Shown piece by piece: positions 20,947 to 30,367 of a stretch of 32,835 bases of DNA. Numbering within the stretch: position 1 is the first letter of the stretch; each line of letters starts with the position of its first letter. Under the pieces are notes generated by a model that did not search any database, had not been told where the DNA came from, and saw only the letters and a program-made list of their open reading frames with translations. Origin of the DNA: a virus; IMG/VR virus record IMGVR_UViG_3300030419_004138, positions 1 through 32,835 of that record; one strand, given 5' to 3'. A program made the position numbers and the translations under genes.

Positions 20947-22255
20947 AGCATTAGGTATACATAGCGAAGAATCTGAACAAGCTGTTCTTGGCTCTTTATT
21001 GGTAGATGAAAAATGTTTTGATTTAATAAAAGACTGGATACCTGAGAAAGAAGTATTCTATAAATTAAAACATCAAGAAATATGGGAAGTGATACTATCT
21101 TTGAAAAGCGAAAACATTCCAGTGGATTTAGTTAATGTTTCAGCAAAAACAGACGGATTAACATATTATCTTACAGGCTTAATGGACTCTGTTCCTACTA
21201 CAGCTAATGTTTTGTCATATGCTCGACAGCTAAATCAAGACTGGCTAAGAAGGAAGTTAGTCATTCAGTCGGAAACTATTGCAAGAAGAGCTTCTGACCA
21301 TACAAATGATATAACAAGTCTTTTGGTAGATGTTCACGACACTGCAAGCTCTTTAATTAATCTTGAGCCAGGACAAAAGTTTGACTTGGACCAATTACTT
21401 AAAGACACTCAAGATTCATTGTTTTCTAAAAAGAACCTAACAACTACTGGATTAAAGGCTCTTGATGAAATTGTGTCTGGAATGACTAAAGGAGAAATTA
21501 CTATATTTGCTGGACGTCCAGGTAATGCTAAGACGACTACAGTTGCAAACATAGCAAGAAATCTTGTATTACAAGGAAAGAAAGTAGTTATGTTTAACAG
21601 GGAAATGCCAAATACAGAAATGATGAAAAAGTTTATTGCTATGGAATCTGAAGGTATTACATATCATATGTTAAGACATAATGCAGTCACTAATAAGGAA
21701 TTAATTGAAAAAAGTTTAAAAAATATTAAAGAAAAGTATACTGACAAACTATTTATGTATGACAACATTCGTAATTTAGAGGGAACTTTTAGGGAAATTA
21801 GACGTATAAAACCTGACATCGTTATAGACGACCATATCGGTTTAATAGAATATCCCAATAATGACACAAGAGATTTAAGATTGAAAATAGGTGATACATC
21901 AAGAAGATATAAATGGTTGTGTAAGTCAGAGAATATTTCAGTTATTCTTGTTTCACAACTTAATCGTAACATAGAATACAGAACAGAACGTATTCCTAAA
22001 TTGAGTGACCTTGCTGAGTCTGGAAACTTAGAACAAGATGCAGAGATTGTAGCATTTACTCACTATCCTTGGACGGTAGACTTTGAGAATGCTAAAAATG
22101 GTAGGTATGGATTGGATATTGTAGTGGCTAAAAATAGATACGGCTCTACAGGAAAAGCTACTGTCGGGTTTTCTCCCGATACGTGCACTCTATATGATAC
22201 TGTAGAAGAAGCGGAAGTTTCCGATGCTAAACCTATGGATGATGTTCCTTTTTAA
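20933..22255 (+). CDS. DnaB-like replicative helicase
   Basis: 440 residues. I chose ATG at 20933 over 20927 because AGGAG ends 7 bases before the second ATG and only 1 before the first. Residues 10-135 are a DnaB N-terminal domain (SEESEQAVLGSLL ... YYLTGL). The RecA-like motor has Walker A GRPGNAKTT (194-202, Lys200), an Asn and Ala where most have Met or Val and Gly, Walker B PDIVIDDHIGLI, and later VILVSQLNRNIEYR and LSDLAESGNLEQDAEIV. It ends KPMDDVPF, like the tip of an SSB. It unwinds DNA at the fork. No polymerase or primase gene lies in this window. Confidence 0.93.
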   Translation: MGQLEALGIHSEESEQAVLGSLLVDEKCFDLIKDWIPEKEVFYKLKHQEIWEVILSLKSENIPVDLVNVSAKTDGLTYYLTGLMDSVPTTANVLSYARQLNQDWLRRKLVIQSETIARRASDHTNDITSLLVDVHDTASSLINLEPGQKFDLDQLLKDTQDSLFSKKNLTTTGLKALDEIVSGMTKGEITIFAGRPGNAKTTTVANIARNLVLQGKKVVMFNREMPNTEMMKKFIAMESEGITYHMLRHNAVTNKELIEKSLKNIKEKYTDKLFMYDNIRNLEGTFREIRRIKPDIVIDDHIGLIEYPNNDTRDLRLKIGDTSRRYKWLCKSENISVILVSQLNRNIEYRTERIPKLSDLAESGNLEQDAEIVAFTHYPWTVDFENAKNGRYGLDIVVAKNRYGSTGKATVGFSPDTCTLYDTVEEAEVSDAKPMDDVPF

Positions 22256-22263
22256 TTTATTAA

Positions 22264-23166
22264 TCATTTAAGGTCCTGTAACATTTCTAAAATAAAATTA
22301 ATGTCTTTTTTAGACATTGGTTTGAGATGTTCAGGAACATATAATTCATCTAATCCAGTTAAAAATCTTGCTGGAACTCCTTCGCTAAAAATTGTATGGT
22401 ATGCATTCCACGCTTTATTTTTATCGCCTTCAACGTTTTTAATTATATCTTGTAATGTTTTTCTATTAGCTGGATTTATGCCTGGGAACTTATTCAGTAT
22501 ATCTATTTTAGAAGGAATTCCAGTTGAAACTTTAGTCAATTCTCTAAGTTTAAGTATGTCTTCATAACTATGTCCAAAATACTTACTATCAGCTTTTTGA
22601 AGATTTCTTAAAAAAGAAATAGCTGGAGCATTTACTTCATCTACCCAATCCAAAGGAACATCGAATCGAAGTAATGTAGATGGTTTCTCGTTTAAGACTT
22701 TTAGTCCTGATATACTACCGCTTGGCATAGTATATCCTTCAGAAACTTTTTTGTATGGAGAAGTGTATGTTAAAGTCTGTCCTCGTCCTCTGTGCTTACC
22801 GACAATATTCTTATATGAAGAATCTAAATGACTTAAAACTTCATCTGGTCTTGTATCTTTTAACCCTCTAAAAAGTCTAAGATATTCTTTTCCTCCTCTA
22901 ACTAAACCACTAAGAAGAGGGGTGAATTTCGCAGCTCCTCCAGTAGCAACATCAAATGAAATATTTTGAACAGGACGTTCCTTGTAATCTTTTAATATAT
23001 CTCCTAAAAGACTTGCTGCTCCAGTTACTCCTTTTACAGTGTATTCAAGAGGTTTTGCTATTCCATATTTTATAGCTGCCTCTGGAATATCTTTCAAAGG
23101 ATTTGTAATAGCTTTCTTTGATTTAAAAAGTCTATTAAATAATGCTATATTATCTATTTTTGCCAT
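22264..23166 (-). CDS. virion protein with ADP-ribosyltransferase-like segment
   Basis: A 300-residue protein, last of the leftward virion operon. Residues 1-90 are helical with Gly and Ala rich hydrophobic turns (VTGAASLLGDIL). Residues 95-180 read LRLFRG (Arg100), then GRGQTLTYTSP (131-137), then SEGY and SGSISGLKVL, then DWVDEV. An Arg-Gly, a TxTSP and a Tyr or Glu further on are in the order of ART-fold enzymes carried by phages, but a clear catalytic Glu was not placed. The remainder is helical. If real, the enzyme would be injected with DNA to modify a host protein. It faces the helicase tail to tail with 8 bases between. Confidence 0.45.
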   Translation of the reverse strand: MAKIDNIALFNRLFKSKKAITNPLKDIPEAAIKYGIAKPLEYTVKGVTGAASLLGDILKDYKERPVQNISFDVATGGAAKFTPLLSGLVRGGKEYLRLFRGLKDTRPDEVLSHLDSSYKNIVGKHRGRGQTLTYTSPYKKVSEGYTMPSGSISGLKVLNEKPSTLLRFDVPLDWVDEVNAPAISFLRNLQKADSKYFGHSYEDILKLRELTKVSTGIPSKIDILNKFPGINPANRKTLQDIIKNVEGDKNKAWNAYHTIFSEGVPARFLTGLDELYVPEHLKPMSKKDINFILEMLQDLK

Positions 23167-23177
23167 TTATTTATATC

Positions 23178-23789
23178 TTATTCTTCAGGACGCCTCATTG
23201 GGCCAACTGATGTAAAACCACGATTTTGTATTTCTTCAAATATATCTCCCCAATCTATCGATTCAAACCAATCTCTTAACCTTCTACCTTGTTTTCCAAA
23301 TGGACCACCACTTCTAAGACGGTCAACAGCATCTCTCTGTAAAGAGTCTAATTCAGTTGTAGGATTTTCTCCAAAGATAGGTCCTGTATCTGAAGGGTCA
23401 AAAGTTAATTTGTCCACAATAGCTTTTCCTTTTATTCCAAGCGGACCTGCTTCTGAAAGACGTCTAATATAGTCTTGTTGAATAGAATCAGCTTCTGCAG
23501 ATTTATTCCCAAATATATCATTCAAGGTTTGTTTGCCAATATCTGTAGCTTTGTTTGTAGTATCACCTTTTATTCTTTTTAAAAAAGTCTGCCCTTCTAT
23601 TAGATTTGAATTTGAATTCTGAATCATCATACGTTCTATAATAGGTCTCATTATCCACATAATTTTTTCGTCGTTTCTTTTAGATTCCAGTTTTTTTAAC
23701 ATATTGTAATTTTCTAAATCAGTTCTTGGGACTTGAGTCGTATCATCTTCTGCTTGTTGCAGTAAATCCATTAATGTTAAATTTGCCAT
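23178..23789 (-). CDS. virion or ejection accessory protein with internal duplication
   Basis: 203 residues. An N-terminal helical region is followed by two copies of a unit, first DSIQQDYIRRLSEAGPLGIK (about 95-125) and then DSLQRDAVDRLRSGGPFGKQ (148-175). The matched positions are the acidic residue, Ser, Gln, Arg-Leu, Gly-Pro and Gly. The pattern is not a known repeat to me. Context is the ejection-type gene block. AAAGGA precedes the start. Confidence 0.5.
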   Translation of the reverse strand: MANLTLMDLLQQAEDDTTQVPRTDLENYNMLKKLESKRNDEKIMWIMRPIIERMMIQNSNSNLIEGQTFLKRIKGDTTNKATDIGKQTLNDIFGNKSAEADSIQQDYIRRLSEAGPLGIKGKAIVDKLTFDPSDTGPIFGENPTTELDSLQRDAVDRLRSGGPFGKQGRRLRDWFESIDWGDIFEEIQNRGFTSVGPMRRPEE

Positions 23790-23801
23790 TCTATTTCCTT
23801 T

Positions 23802-24266
23802 CTATTTTGTATATTTTAATAATTCTTGAACTATTTTTGCTGCATTTTCAGGTGTAAGCTCATCAGCTGCATCAAGTATATCCTGTCTAAGTTCTTGATT
23901 AGATATCTTGTCTGTCTTCAATGTTTTATCTACTTTGTTTATTTCTCTTAAAGTTTGCCCAGTGTCTGTTGCTGGGTCTAATGTTCTTTTTGGTCCAACC
24001 CTTCTATTAGATTTGATAATTTTGCTAATATTTTTTATTCTACCTGCAATTCCTGTAGGGTCATAAACACTTGAAAGAGCTTCCATAATTTGTTCCTTGG
24101 TATAGCCTTGTCTAATACTTCCGTAACGAAGTTCATCTTCTGTCGGTTGATGAAAATTCCTAAATAGAACCTCTTCAAATGAAGGTTGGTATGTCTCTAC
24201 ATTACTGTTTCGATACTTTGAAATTGCATTTTTTATTCTTTCTACTATTACTTCTATGTTTTCCAT
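23802..24266 (-). CDS. virion-block hypothetical protein, 154 residues
   Basis: A charged, mostly helical protein that begins MENIEVIVERIKNAISKYRN and has a C-terminal helical stretch (ELRQDILDAADELTPENAAK). It lies 3 bases after the giant protein gene. AGGAT precedes ATG. No family recognised. Position suggests a virion or ejection partner of its neighbours. Confidence 0.5.
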   Translation of the reverse strand: MENIEVIVERIKNAISKYRNSNVETYQPSFEEVLFRNFHQPTEDELRYGSIRQGYTKEQIMEALSSVYDPTGIAGRIKNISKIIKSNRRVGPKRTLDPATDTGQTLREINKVDKTLKTDKISNQELRQDILDAADELTPENAAKIVQELLKYTK

Positions 24267-24269
24267 TTT

Positions 24270-27200
24270 TTATCCTATGTATTCTTTTTCTTCTCTTTGT
24301 TCTTTTGTTTTTCTCTTCCATCTTTCTACAATCGAGTTCCAACTAATGTCTTCTGATATGATTCTGAGACTAGGATATACGCTCCCGTAAACCCTGTTAA
24401 ATTCTTGAACTTGTTTAGCAGCTTCTTTGTGTCTTCCTTCTTCAATTAAATCTCTTGCGTAATCAAGTATATCTCGTTTTCTTGCTCTTGCTTGGTCTTT
24501 TTTCATTCCCTCTGTTTCTACCGTTCTTCTTACGAGCTTTGATACTGGTCCACCAGCTACAGGAGCTCCAACAGCTATTGCTTTTCTAATAGGAACATCC
24601 CATTGGTCAGGGTAGTGTGTCTGCATACTTGTTGCAAAACTATCATAAGCTCTTGTCATTCTCATAAAATCGTCTATAACAACAGGTTTTAAGAAGAATT
24701 TAATTGCATTAGCAGGTTCTTCATCAACCATAATGTCTGAAAGAGCTCCGAATGAACCAACTGCTCTTGCTGCATTAACTAAATCTTGCCATTGTGGACT
24801 TTCTTTTAACATTTTTTGCCTTGCACTTCTTCCGTAGTATTGCTCTTTGCCAGTAATCAATTCATTTAACTCTTCTTTTGCCCACATTACAAATTGACCT
24901 CCAAAATATCCTCCTACTGCTAAATTTAATATAGGGAAAACATTTCCTTTTACCATCTCTCTTTCAATTGTCTGGCCAGCAAACATTGCTTGTCTATATC
25001 CAAACCTTTTAAACAGAAGAAGAGGTTTCATAAAAGGGTCATTAAATAAAAATGGGTCTAACATAAAATTTCTTTGCAGCTGACTTTCAAGGGAAAACCT
25101 TTGCATTGCTCTTAATACCTTTAATCTCATTTTAGCTTCTGCTGGGTTTGATTTCATATCTCCATATTTTCTATTTATAATAGCATCTGCGTGTTTTTGA
25201 ACATCTTTCCAATTAAGTCCTAATCTTTCTAATTTATTTTTTATCCAAGCTTGTCTTTTATTTTTTATAATAGGCATACCATCTAATAATCCTCTACTTT
25301 TTCCAGTTAAAGCTCTTGCTGCTTTAACAATAAATTGTTCTGTAGTAGCTGCAGCAATCTGTTGATTGACAGAGTTTACAGCACTAAATGGTTTAGCAAA
25401 GAATTTTGTCATAGCTGTAATTCCGTCCCTATATCCCTGCTCTCCTTTTAATATGTCTCTTACAATCTCTTTAATAGGTGCTTCAGTTTTTAACATTCTT
25501 GCTGTACCTATTTGTAGAAAAGCATCATTCGTTAAATATTCGTCCCAAGCAGTCAACATAGTAGCTCCACTTCTTTTTACAAATTCTCTTGTTTTTGCAT
25601 CCCTAACTAAGTTAAATGTAGATTTAAAAGCTAGTCCATTACCAAAACCCAAAGCTGTAGATATAAATGTTTGAGTTAAATTAGGAATAACAGCATACCC
25701 TAAAGATATCTTTGCTGTCATTTCAAGATTAGATAGAGTTTGAAAAGATTTTGCTAGAGGTATTTGTTTATCAAAATTAATTGTACCAGTCAATACTTCC
25801 ATTACTAACTGCACTGCATCTCTTTCAGTTTGAACGCTTAAAGGAAGCTTTTGTCCTCCCAAAGCTTTTGGTAACTGGAAACCGAGTCCGTGCATTTGTG
25901 CATCGTGAGGTATCATTTCTTTTAGTTTTCTAAAATACTCATTACCTCTACCAAATGTCTTTGTCATTTCTATTCTTTTGGTAGCTCCGTTTAGGTATTC
26001 TCCCATTAAACGTATTACATTTGTTTCCATCAATTCTGAATCTATTGCATTCATTAAATTTTGACTTGTAACCTTTTTTGCTCCAAGTTTCCTAGATTTT
26101 TCTAAAGGAGCAAATGTTTTAAACACTCCATTTGTATTATTCATTTGTAATAATGCCCAAATGTCAAATTCGTTTGGAACAGGCCCTGTAGCTTCTTTGG
26201 TTTTTAATAAATCTTCTGCTGCTTGCCAAGCTTTTGTTATATATCTTGCTTGTAAGTCTTGTGGATTTTTTCTAGCTCTTTCTTTAAAGGGTTCAATTTT
26301 AGCTCTAAGCTCTGAATTTAATTTATTTAATATGTCTGACCTATCTTTATACATACTAGAATCTAAAGATAAACCTACATCTTTAGTAAGAGTGTCAACT
26401 TTTTCATCAAAAGTTTTTAGAGTGTCAAATAATATATCCAACACCTCTCTTCTAAACATTCTAGGCAAGTAACCAGGAATATATTCCGCAAGACTTAAAC
26501 CTGACTTAGATGCATCCGCCCATATCTCGTCTGTTACTAAATCTTTTAAATCTCTTATAAAATCTATTCTCTTTCTAATATTTTGCTTTTCTTTATGGTT
26601 TTTTGTAAAAAGTAAATCTTTTTCTAATTTTTCTAAATATTTCTTATGTTGCTTTTGTCTTCCAACTTTTTTTCCTAGTTCTTGCATTTTATTTAAGTCT
26701 TCCCAGGCAGTAATTTGTGTTTTTCCTGCTTTATTCGTTTTAACTCCTCTTAAATAATTTGTCCAAAATTCGCTCTTATCTCCCTCGTTTAAAACTTGAG
26801 ATAATGTAGTTAATCTATCTGAAACCTTCTGCATAGTGGAAAGATTAACATTCTGTAAAAGTCTTAATGTTTTTTTAGCTGCAGGAGTTTCTAATTGGTC
26901 ATATGCTGGCTTTACTGCTCCCATCATTCTAGAGAAAGGACTACGGTATTTTCTTCCAGTAATTTGTTCTAAAAGATTAACATTGTACTCATCTTTATGT
27001 GTTTTCATCCAGGTTCTTATATTCCTTGCAGCTTCTAAATGTTTTGAAAGGTAAAACAATTCAGAATCACTCATCTTATCCACACCAGGAACTTTCCCTT
27101 CTTTTAACATTTTAATCCATTTTTGATTTCCATAAGTATAAGCAACGTCTTCAAGGGCATAAATTAAATCTTCTGGTATAAAATCATTCTCAGACTCTTT

Positions 27201-28916
27201 CATCATTCTTGCAATATTTTTGACGCTTTCTCTGTGAACTCTTGCCATAGCATCTTTCTTTTGATGTTTTGATAAATCTTTTGCTATTTCTCTCTCAAAG
27301 GCAGTCATTCTATCTTTGTTTGCACTCCAGAATCTAAAAAATAAATTTGTATTAAGCTCATCTAATTCAAACATATTTCTTCCCTGTCTGATTTTAACAG
27401 TTTTGGATTGTCCAGATTTATAACTTTCAGATATTAACTGAACATCAAAAGGAGCTATATCTTGTACTTGACCTAATCTTTTTTCTTCTCTTTCAAGTAT
27501 TTTCCTATCACTATCTCCTTTAATTTTAGCTTCTTTAGGGTCAAAAGCTACTCTTCTACCTCTAATTCTTACTTCTAAATGCTGCCCAGAACTGTCAGAA
27601 TATCGTTGAAATTGTTTCTTTGTATAGTCTAAAACAACTTTTCCAGTATTAGGGTCTACAACCTCAACCCTTGCAACTCCTTTTTTCGATGTATGTCTAG
27701 TATTATACCAACTTAAGTCAATCATTATTTTCTTACCTATTTGATGGTATGAAATATTTTGACCAGAAGGGTCTTTTGAAACTTTAACTATTTCTTGTTC
27801 TCTAGCAGCACTCTCTAATAATGTAATTTCTTTACCTCGTGAATCTACTACTTTTACTTCACCTACTTCATCTTTAAATTTTAAATCACGCATTTTTCTA
27901 TATCTTCCTATAGCTGCGCCTGGAACACTTAATGCACCAACTATTCCTGCTCCAATAGCAAAATCTTGAAAAGTAGGAGGTCTTCCTTCTAAAACTACTG
28001 GAAAAGCTCCACCGAAAGTAAGTCCTTCAGAAAGAAGTCCTAATCCTTTACTCCCGCTCCAATCTCCCTTGGGAACCCATCTAAATGCTTGAGAAGCTCC
28101 TCCAAGAAACCCTAGAGCTCCCATTTTAACAAAATCTTCAGGTCTTGATTTTTTTAATATTTGTCCAAAAGCATTAGCCCAAGTTGTTTCGTCATCTTTT
28201 CCCCTAAGTTTCTCCAAATCTTTATTGCTTGCAATCATATCATCTCTTGCGTGATTAGCAGCCTCCCAAAGACCGTGATGTGTCCCAAGAATAAATCCCT
28301 GGACTCCTCCTTTTTGAACAACATCATCAACTATTCCTCTAGCTCTTTCTATTGCTTTTCTTTTTATTGAGAAAGGTTGATTTACAAAATCTTTATCTTT
28401 TTTAGCAAGCATTGTTGCAACTCTTCTTTTTGCAGCAGTTCCTATAACACCTTTTGATGCTGCTCTTGCAGCTACACTACCAACTCCTCCTGTTCCAATA
28501 AGTAATCCCAAATCTTCTTTTGATGCGAAGAAAGATAACATACCAGCAACAATATCCCTTGTTAAGCTTTGAGGAGCATCGTCAATATTATAATAAGATT
28601 CTCCAGTCATTATTTCGTGAATCATTCCTCCAATCGATTGATTGTAGGCTTGTTTGTACCACGCTGGCATTGAATCCCAAAAACCTTCTCTGTCTGCTAT
28701 TTTTTCACTTTCAGACTGTTCGTTACTAGGTTTATAGTAATTTGTATTGCCTACAAATAGAGAAGCTAAATCAGGGTCAAGAGAAAAGTTTGGAGAATCT
28801 GGAATAAAATCCTCTTCTTCTTGTGAGATGCTAGGTAGGCCAGTTGGAGTAACTTTATCTTTCTCTTGAAATAGAAAATCTAAATCGTTGTCCCATATGT
28901 AATTATTATCTGGCAT
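24270..28916 (-). CDS. giant 1548-residue virion protein (likely DNA-ejection protein)
   Basis: The largest gene. It begins with an acidic disordered head. Residues about 120-180 and 260-340 have Gly and Ala rich hydrophobic segments (LGLLIGTGGVGSVAARAASK, KMGALGFLGGASQAFRW, IGAGIVGALSVPGAAIGRY). The region near residue 1060-1090 has SLGYAVIPNLTQTFISTALG, and about 1350-1380 FPILNLAVGGYFGGQFVMWA. Long helical charged stretches separate these, and no enzyme motif is clear. Such proteins are internal virion proteins that help form a channel, or large polyvalent proteins injected with DNA; I recall an LPD38-like look in the last third. A tape measure is less likely because of the many scattered short hydrophobic segments and the transglycosylase-like neighbour. 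The ribosome site is AGG before ATG. Confidence 0.6.
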   Translation of the reverse strand: MPDNNYIWDNDLDFLFQEKDKVTPTGLPSISQEEEDFIPDSPNFSLDPDLASLFVGNTNYYKPSNEQSESEKIADREGFWDSMPAWYKQAYNQSIGGMIHEIMTGESYYNIDDAPQSLTRDIVAGMLSFFASKEDLGLLIGTGGVGSVAARAASKGVIGTAAKRRVATMLAKKDKDFVNQPFSIKRKAIERARGIVDDVVQKGGVQGFILGTHHGLWEAANHARDDMIASNKDLEKLRGKDDETTWANAFGQILKKSRPEDFVKMGALGFLGGASQAFRWVPKGDWSGSKGLGLLSEGLTFGGAFPVVLEGRPPTFQDFAIGAGIVGALSVPGAAIGRYRKMRDLKFKDEVGEVKVVDSRGKEITLLESAAREQEIVKVSKDPSGQNISYHQIGKKIMIDLSWYNTRHTSKKGVARVEVVDPNTGKVVLDYTKKQFQRYSDSSGQHLEVRIRGRRVAFDPKEAKIKGDSDRKILEREEKRLGQVQDIAPFDVQLISESYKSGQSKTVKIRQGRNMFELDELNTNLFFRFWSANKDRMTAFEREIAKDLSKHQKKDAMARVHRESVKNIARMMKESENDFIPEDLIYALEDVAYTYGNQKWIKMLKEGKVPGVDKMSDSELFYLSKHLEAARNIRTWMKTHKDEYNVNLLEQITGRKYRSPFSRMMGAVKPAYDQLETPAAKKTLRLLQNVNLSTMQKVSDRLTTLSQVLNEGDKSEFWTNYLRGVKTNKAGKTQITAWEDLNKMQELGKKVGRQKQHKKYLEKLEKDLLFTKNHKEKQNIRKRIDFIRDLKDLVTDEIWADASKSGLSLAEYIPGYLPRMFRREVLDILFDTLKTFDEKVDTLTKDVGLSLDSSMYKDRSDILNKLNSELRAKIEPFKERARKNPQDLQARYITKAWQAAEDLLKTKEATGPVPNEFDIWALLQMNNTNGVFKTFAPLEKSRKLGAKKVTSQNLMNAIDSELMETNVIRLMGEYLNGATKRIEMTKTFGRGNEYFRKLKEMIPHDAQMHGLGFQLPKALGGQKLPLSVQTERDAVQLVMEVLTGTINFDKQIPLAKSFQTLSNLEMTAKISLGYAVIPNLTQTFISTALGFGNGLAFKSTFNLVRDAKTREFVKRSGATMLTAWDEYLTNDAFLQIGTARMLKTEAPIKEIVRDILKGEQGYRDGITAMTKFFAKPFSAVNSVNQQIAAATTEQFIVKAARALTGKSRGLLDGMPIIKNKRQAWIKNKLERLGLNWKDVQKHADAIINRKYGDMKSNPAEAKMRLKVLRAMQRFSLESQLQRNFMLDPFLFNDPFMKPLLLFKRFGYRQAMFAGQTIEREMVKGNVFPILNLAVGGYFGGQFVMWAKEELNELITGKEQYYGRSARQKMLKESPQWQDLVNAARAVGSFGALSDIMVDEEPANAIKFFLKPVVIDDFMRMTRAYDSFATSMQTHYPDQWDVPIRKAIAVGAPVAGGPVSKLVRRTVETEGMKKDQARARKRDILDYARDLIEEGRHKEAAKQVQEFNRVYGSVYPSLRIISEDISWNSIVERWKRKTKEQREEKEYIG

Positions 28917-28918
28917 AT

Positions 28919-30367
28919 CTACCTATAAATTGTTTGACCTTGTGTTGTAACAATTGCTCCAGGTCCTTGAGCTCTTCCTATTTCACCTGGAATTTCATTA
29001 AGAGGCTTTCCTTCAATATATTCTTGTACTCTTTCTTCTGCCCTATCGATACTTGCAATTTCTTTCTCAAGTCTATTTGACTTCGTTCTTTTTTCTGTAA
29101 TTTCCTTTTTTCTGTCTTTTTCTAATTTTTCAATATCCTTTTTTAACTTTATTACTATTTCTCTTTTTTCTCCAGGTGACATAGCCATATCAGATATTGT
29201 ATCAGAAATTTCATTATTTTTTAATTTAATTTTTTTACTATAATCATCTCTAATGGATATAATTTCTTCTTTAACGGTTTCTAATTTATTTTCAAATTTA
29301 TCTCTTCTTAAGTCAAAATCAGATTTTGTTTTTAACTTTTTTCCTTTATCAGAGTCTTTATCAGAGTCTTTATCAGAGTCTTTATCAGGTTTAAGATTTT
29401 CACAACCAATTTGCCAACTACTACATAATTCTTTAGTGAGTTGTTCTTGGCTAAAATTAGGGTTTGAGCCCATAATTCCTTTTGCTATTTGCAATTTCCA
29501 CTCTTTTTGAAAAGCTTTTGGCATATCTTTATAGAATTTTCCAAAACCCTCTGCTGTCTCTAATCCAGGGTAAATAGTTCTTATTGATGTTAAAAAGGTA
29601 CTTGAACTATCTTTAAATTGTCCAGCTTGGAAATGTTGTTCATAAATTTCACGACCACTTAAACCTGTTTTTTTCCATTTTTCCTGAAATTCAAGGTTGT
29701 TATAATGTTTTTTCTCACTCTCAGATAAACCAGCCCATCCTACTTCTTTCATATGTTTTTTAGAAAGATTAATAAGGCTTCCTGTTGCACTACGCCAAGC
29801 CTTTCCTTGATGTTTAATCCATTTTTCTTCATCTGATTGAGACATAGTATATAACATTTGAGAAGCTCCTGAACTAAGATATCCTGATTCATCAAGTTTT
29901 ATAGCTTCTAGTATATTTGTGTCAAATTCTTCTCCAGATTTCCATTTTAAATTTGGAAGAACAGTATTTTTCCATTTCTTTTCAGCATTAACATAATTAA
30001 CCAAATCCTCTTTCAAAGGTGTAAGTACATCGTCGGATACTCTTCCATCAGTTACTCCTCTTCTATCTCTTTCACCTATAGCTAAATCTAGTTTTTTTGC
30101 AGCTACTGAATAATCACCTCTAAGAAGGTATGATTCATACTCTCTTTTAAGACCCAATACAATATCTACATTATCTTGTGTTTCGTTTTTTATTTGATTG
30201 TCAGCATATCTCTTATCAAGAATATCGTCTCTTTCTCTTTGATAAGCTAATGAATCCGCTCTCGACTGAGATTGAGCATTCATTTGAGCTATTTCTTTTG
30301 CGGTTTGCAAAAATTCTGACCAAGCCTGTCGTCCAATATTTGTTGGTATAACTGGATTTCTAGCCAT
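28919..30367 (-). CDS. virion or ejection protein with 12-bp tandem repeat
   Basis: 482 residues, helical throughout. A Gln and Ala rich beginning (EIAQMNAQSQSRADSLAYQR) is followed by long charged helices and, at about residue 325-340, a DSDKDSDKDSDK run. The C-terminal 120 residues are coiled coil (IVIKLKKDIEKLEKDRKKEI). It ends Gly, Pro and Ala rich. Its ATG overlaps the upstream stop by 8 bases, and the upstream gene's end provides GGAGGAGG. Context of giant protein and transglycosylase-like protein suggests an internal virion protein; the family is not recognised. Confidence 0.6.
   Translation of the reverse strand: MARNPVIPTNIGRQAWSEFLQTAKEIAQMNAQSQSRADSLAYQRERDDILDKRYADNQIKNETQDNVDIVLGLKREYESYLLRGDYSVAAKKLDLAIGERDRRGVTDGRVSDDVLTPLKEDLVNYVNAEKKWKNTVLPNLKWKSGEEFDTNILEAIKLDESGYLSSGASQMLYTMSQSDEEKWIKHQGKAWRSATGSLINLSKKHMKEVGWAGLSESEKKHYNNLEFQEKWKKTGLSGREIYEQHFQAGQFKDSSSTFLTSIRTIYPGLETAEGFGKFYKDMPKAFQKEWKLQIAKGIMGSNPNFSQEQLTKELCSSWQIGCENLKPDKDSDKDSDKDSDKGKKLKTKSDFDLRRDKFENKLETVKEEIISIRDDYSKKIKLKNNEISDTISDMAMSPGEKREIVIKLKKDIEKLEKDRKKEITEKRTKSNRLEKEIASIDRAEERVQEYIEGKPLNEIPGEIGRAQGPGAIVTTQGQTIYR
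29348..29390. repeat. 12-bp tandem repeat inside the 482-residue gene
   Basis: Units of ATCAGAGTCTTT repeat three times with a partial fourth, in frame, encoding Asp-Ser-Asp-Lys. Copy number is probably variable between relatives by replication slippage. Confidence 0.85.

Noticed and set aside
22256-22263. A terminator between the convergent helicase and 300-residue genes
   Set aside because: Only eight bases, and no hairpin on either side.
24270-28916. Tape-measure protein
   Set aside because: Scattered Gly-rich hydrophobic stretches and a neighbouring transglycosylase-like gene fit ejection proteins better, and no tail genes are next to it. Not excluded.
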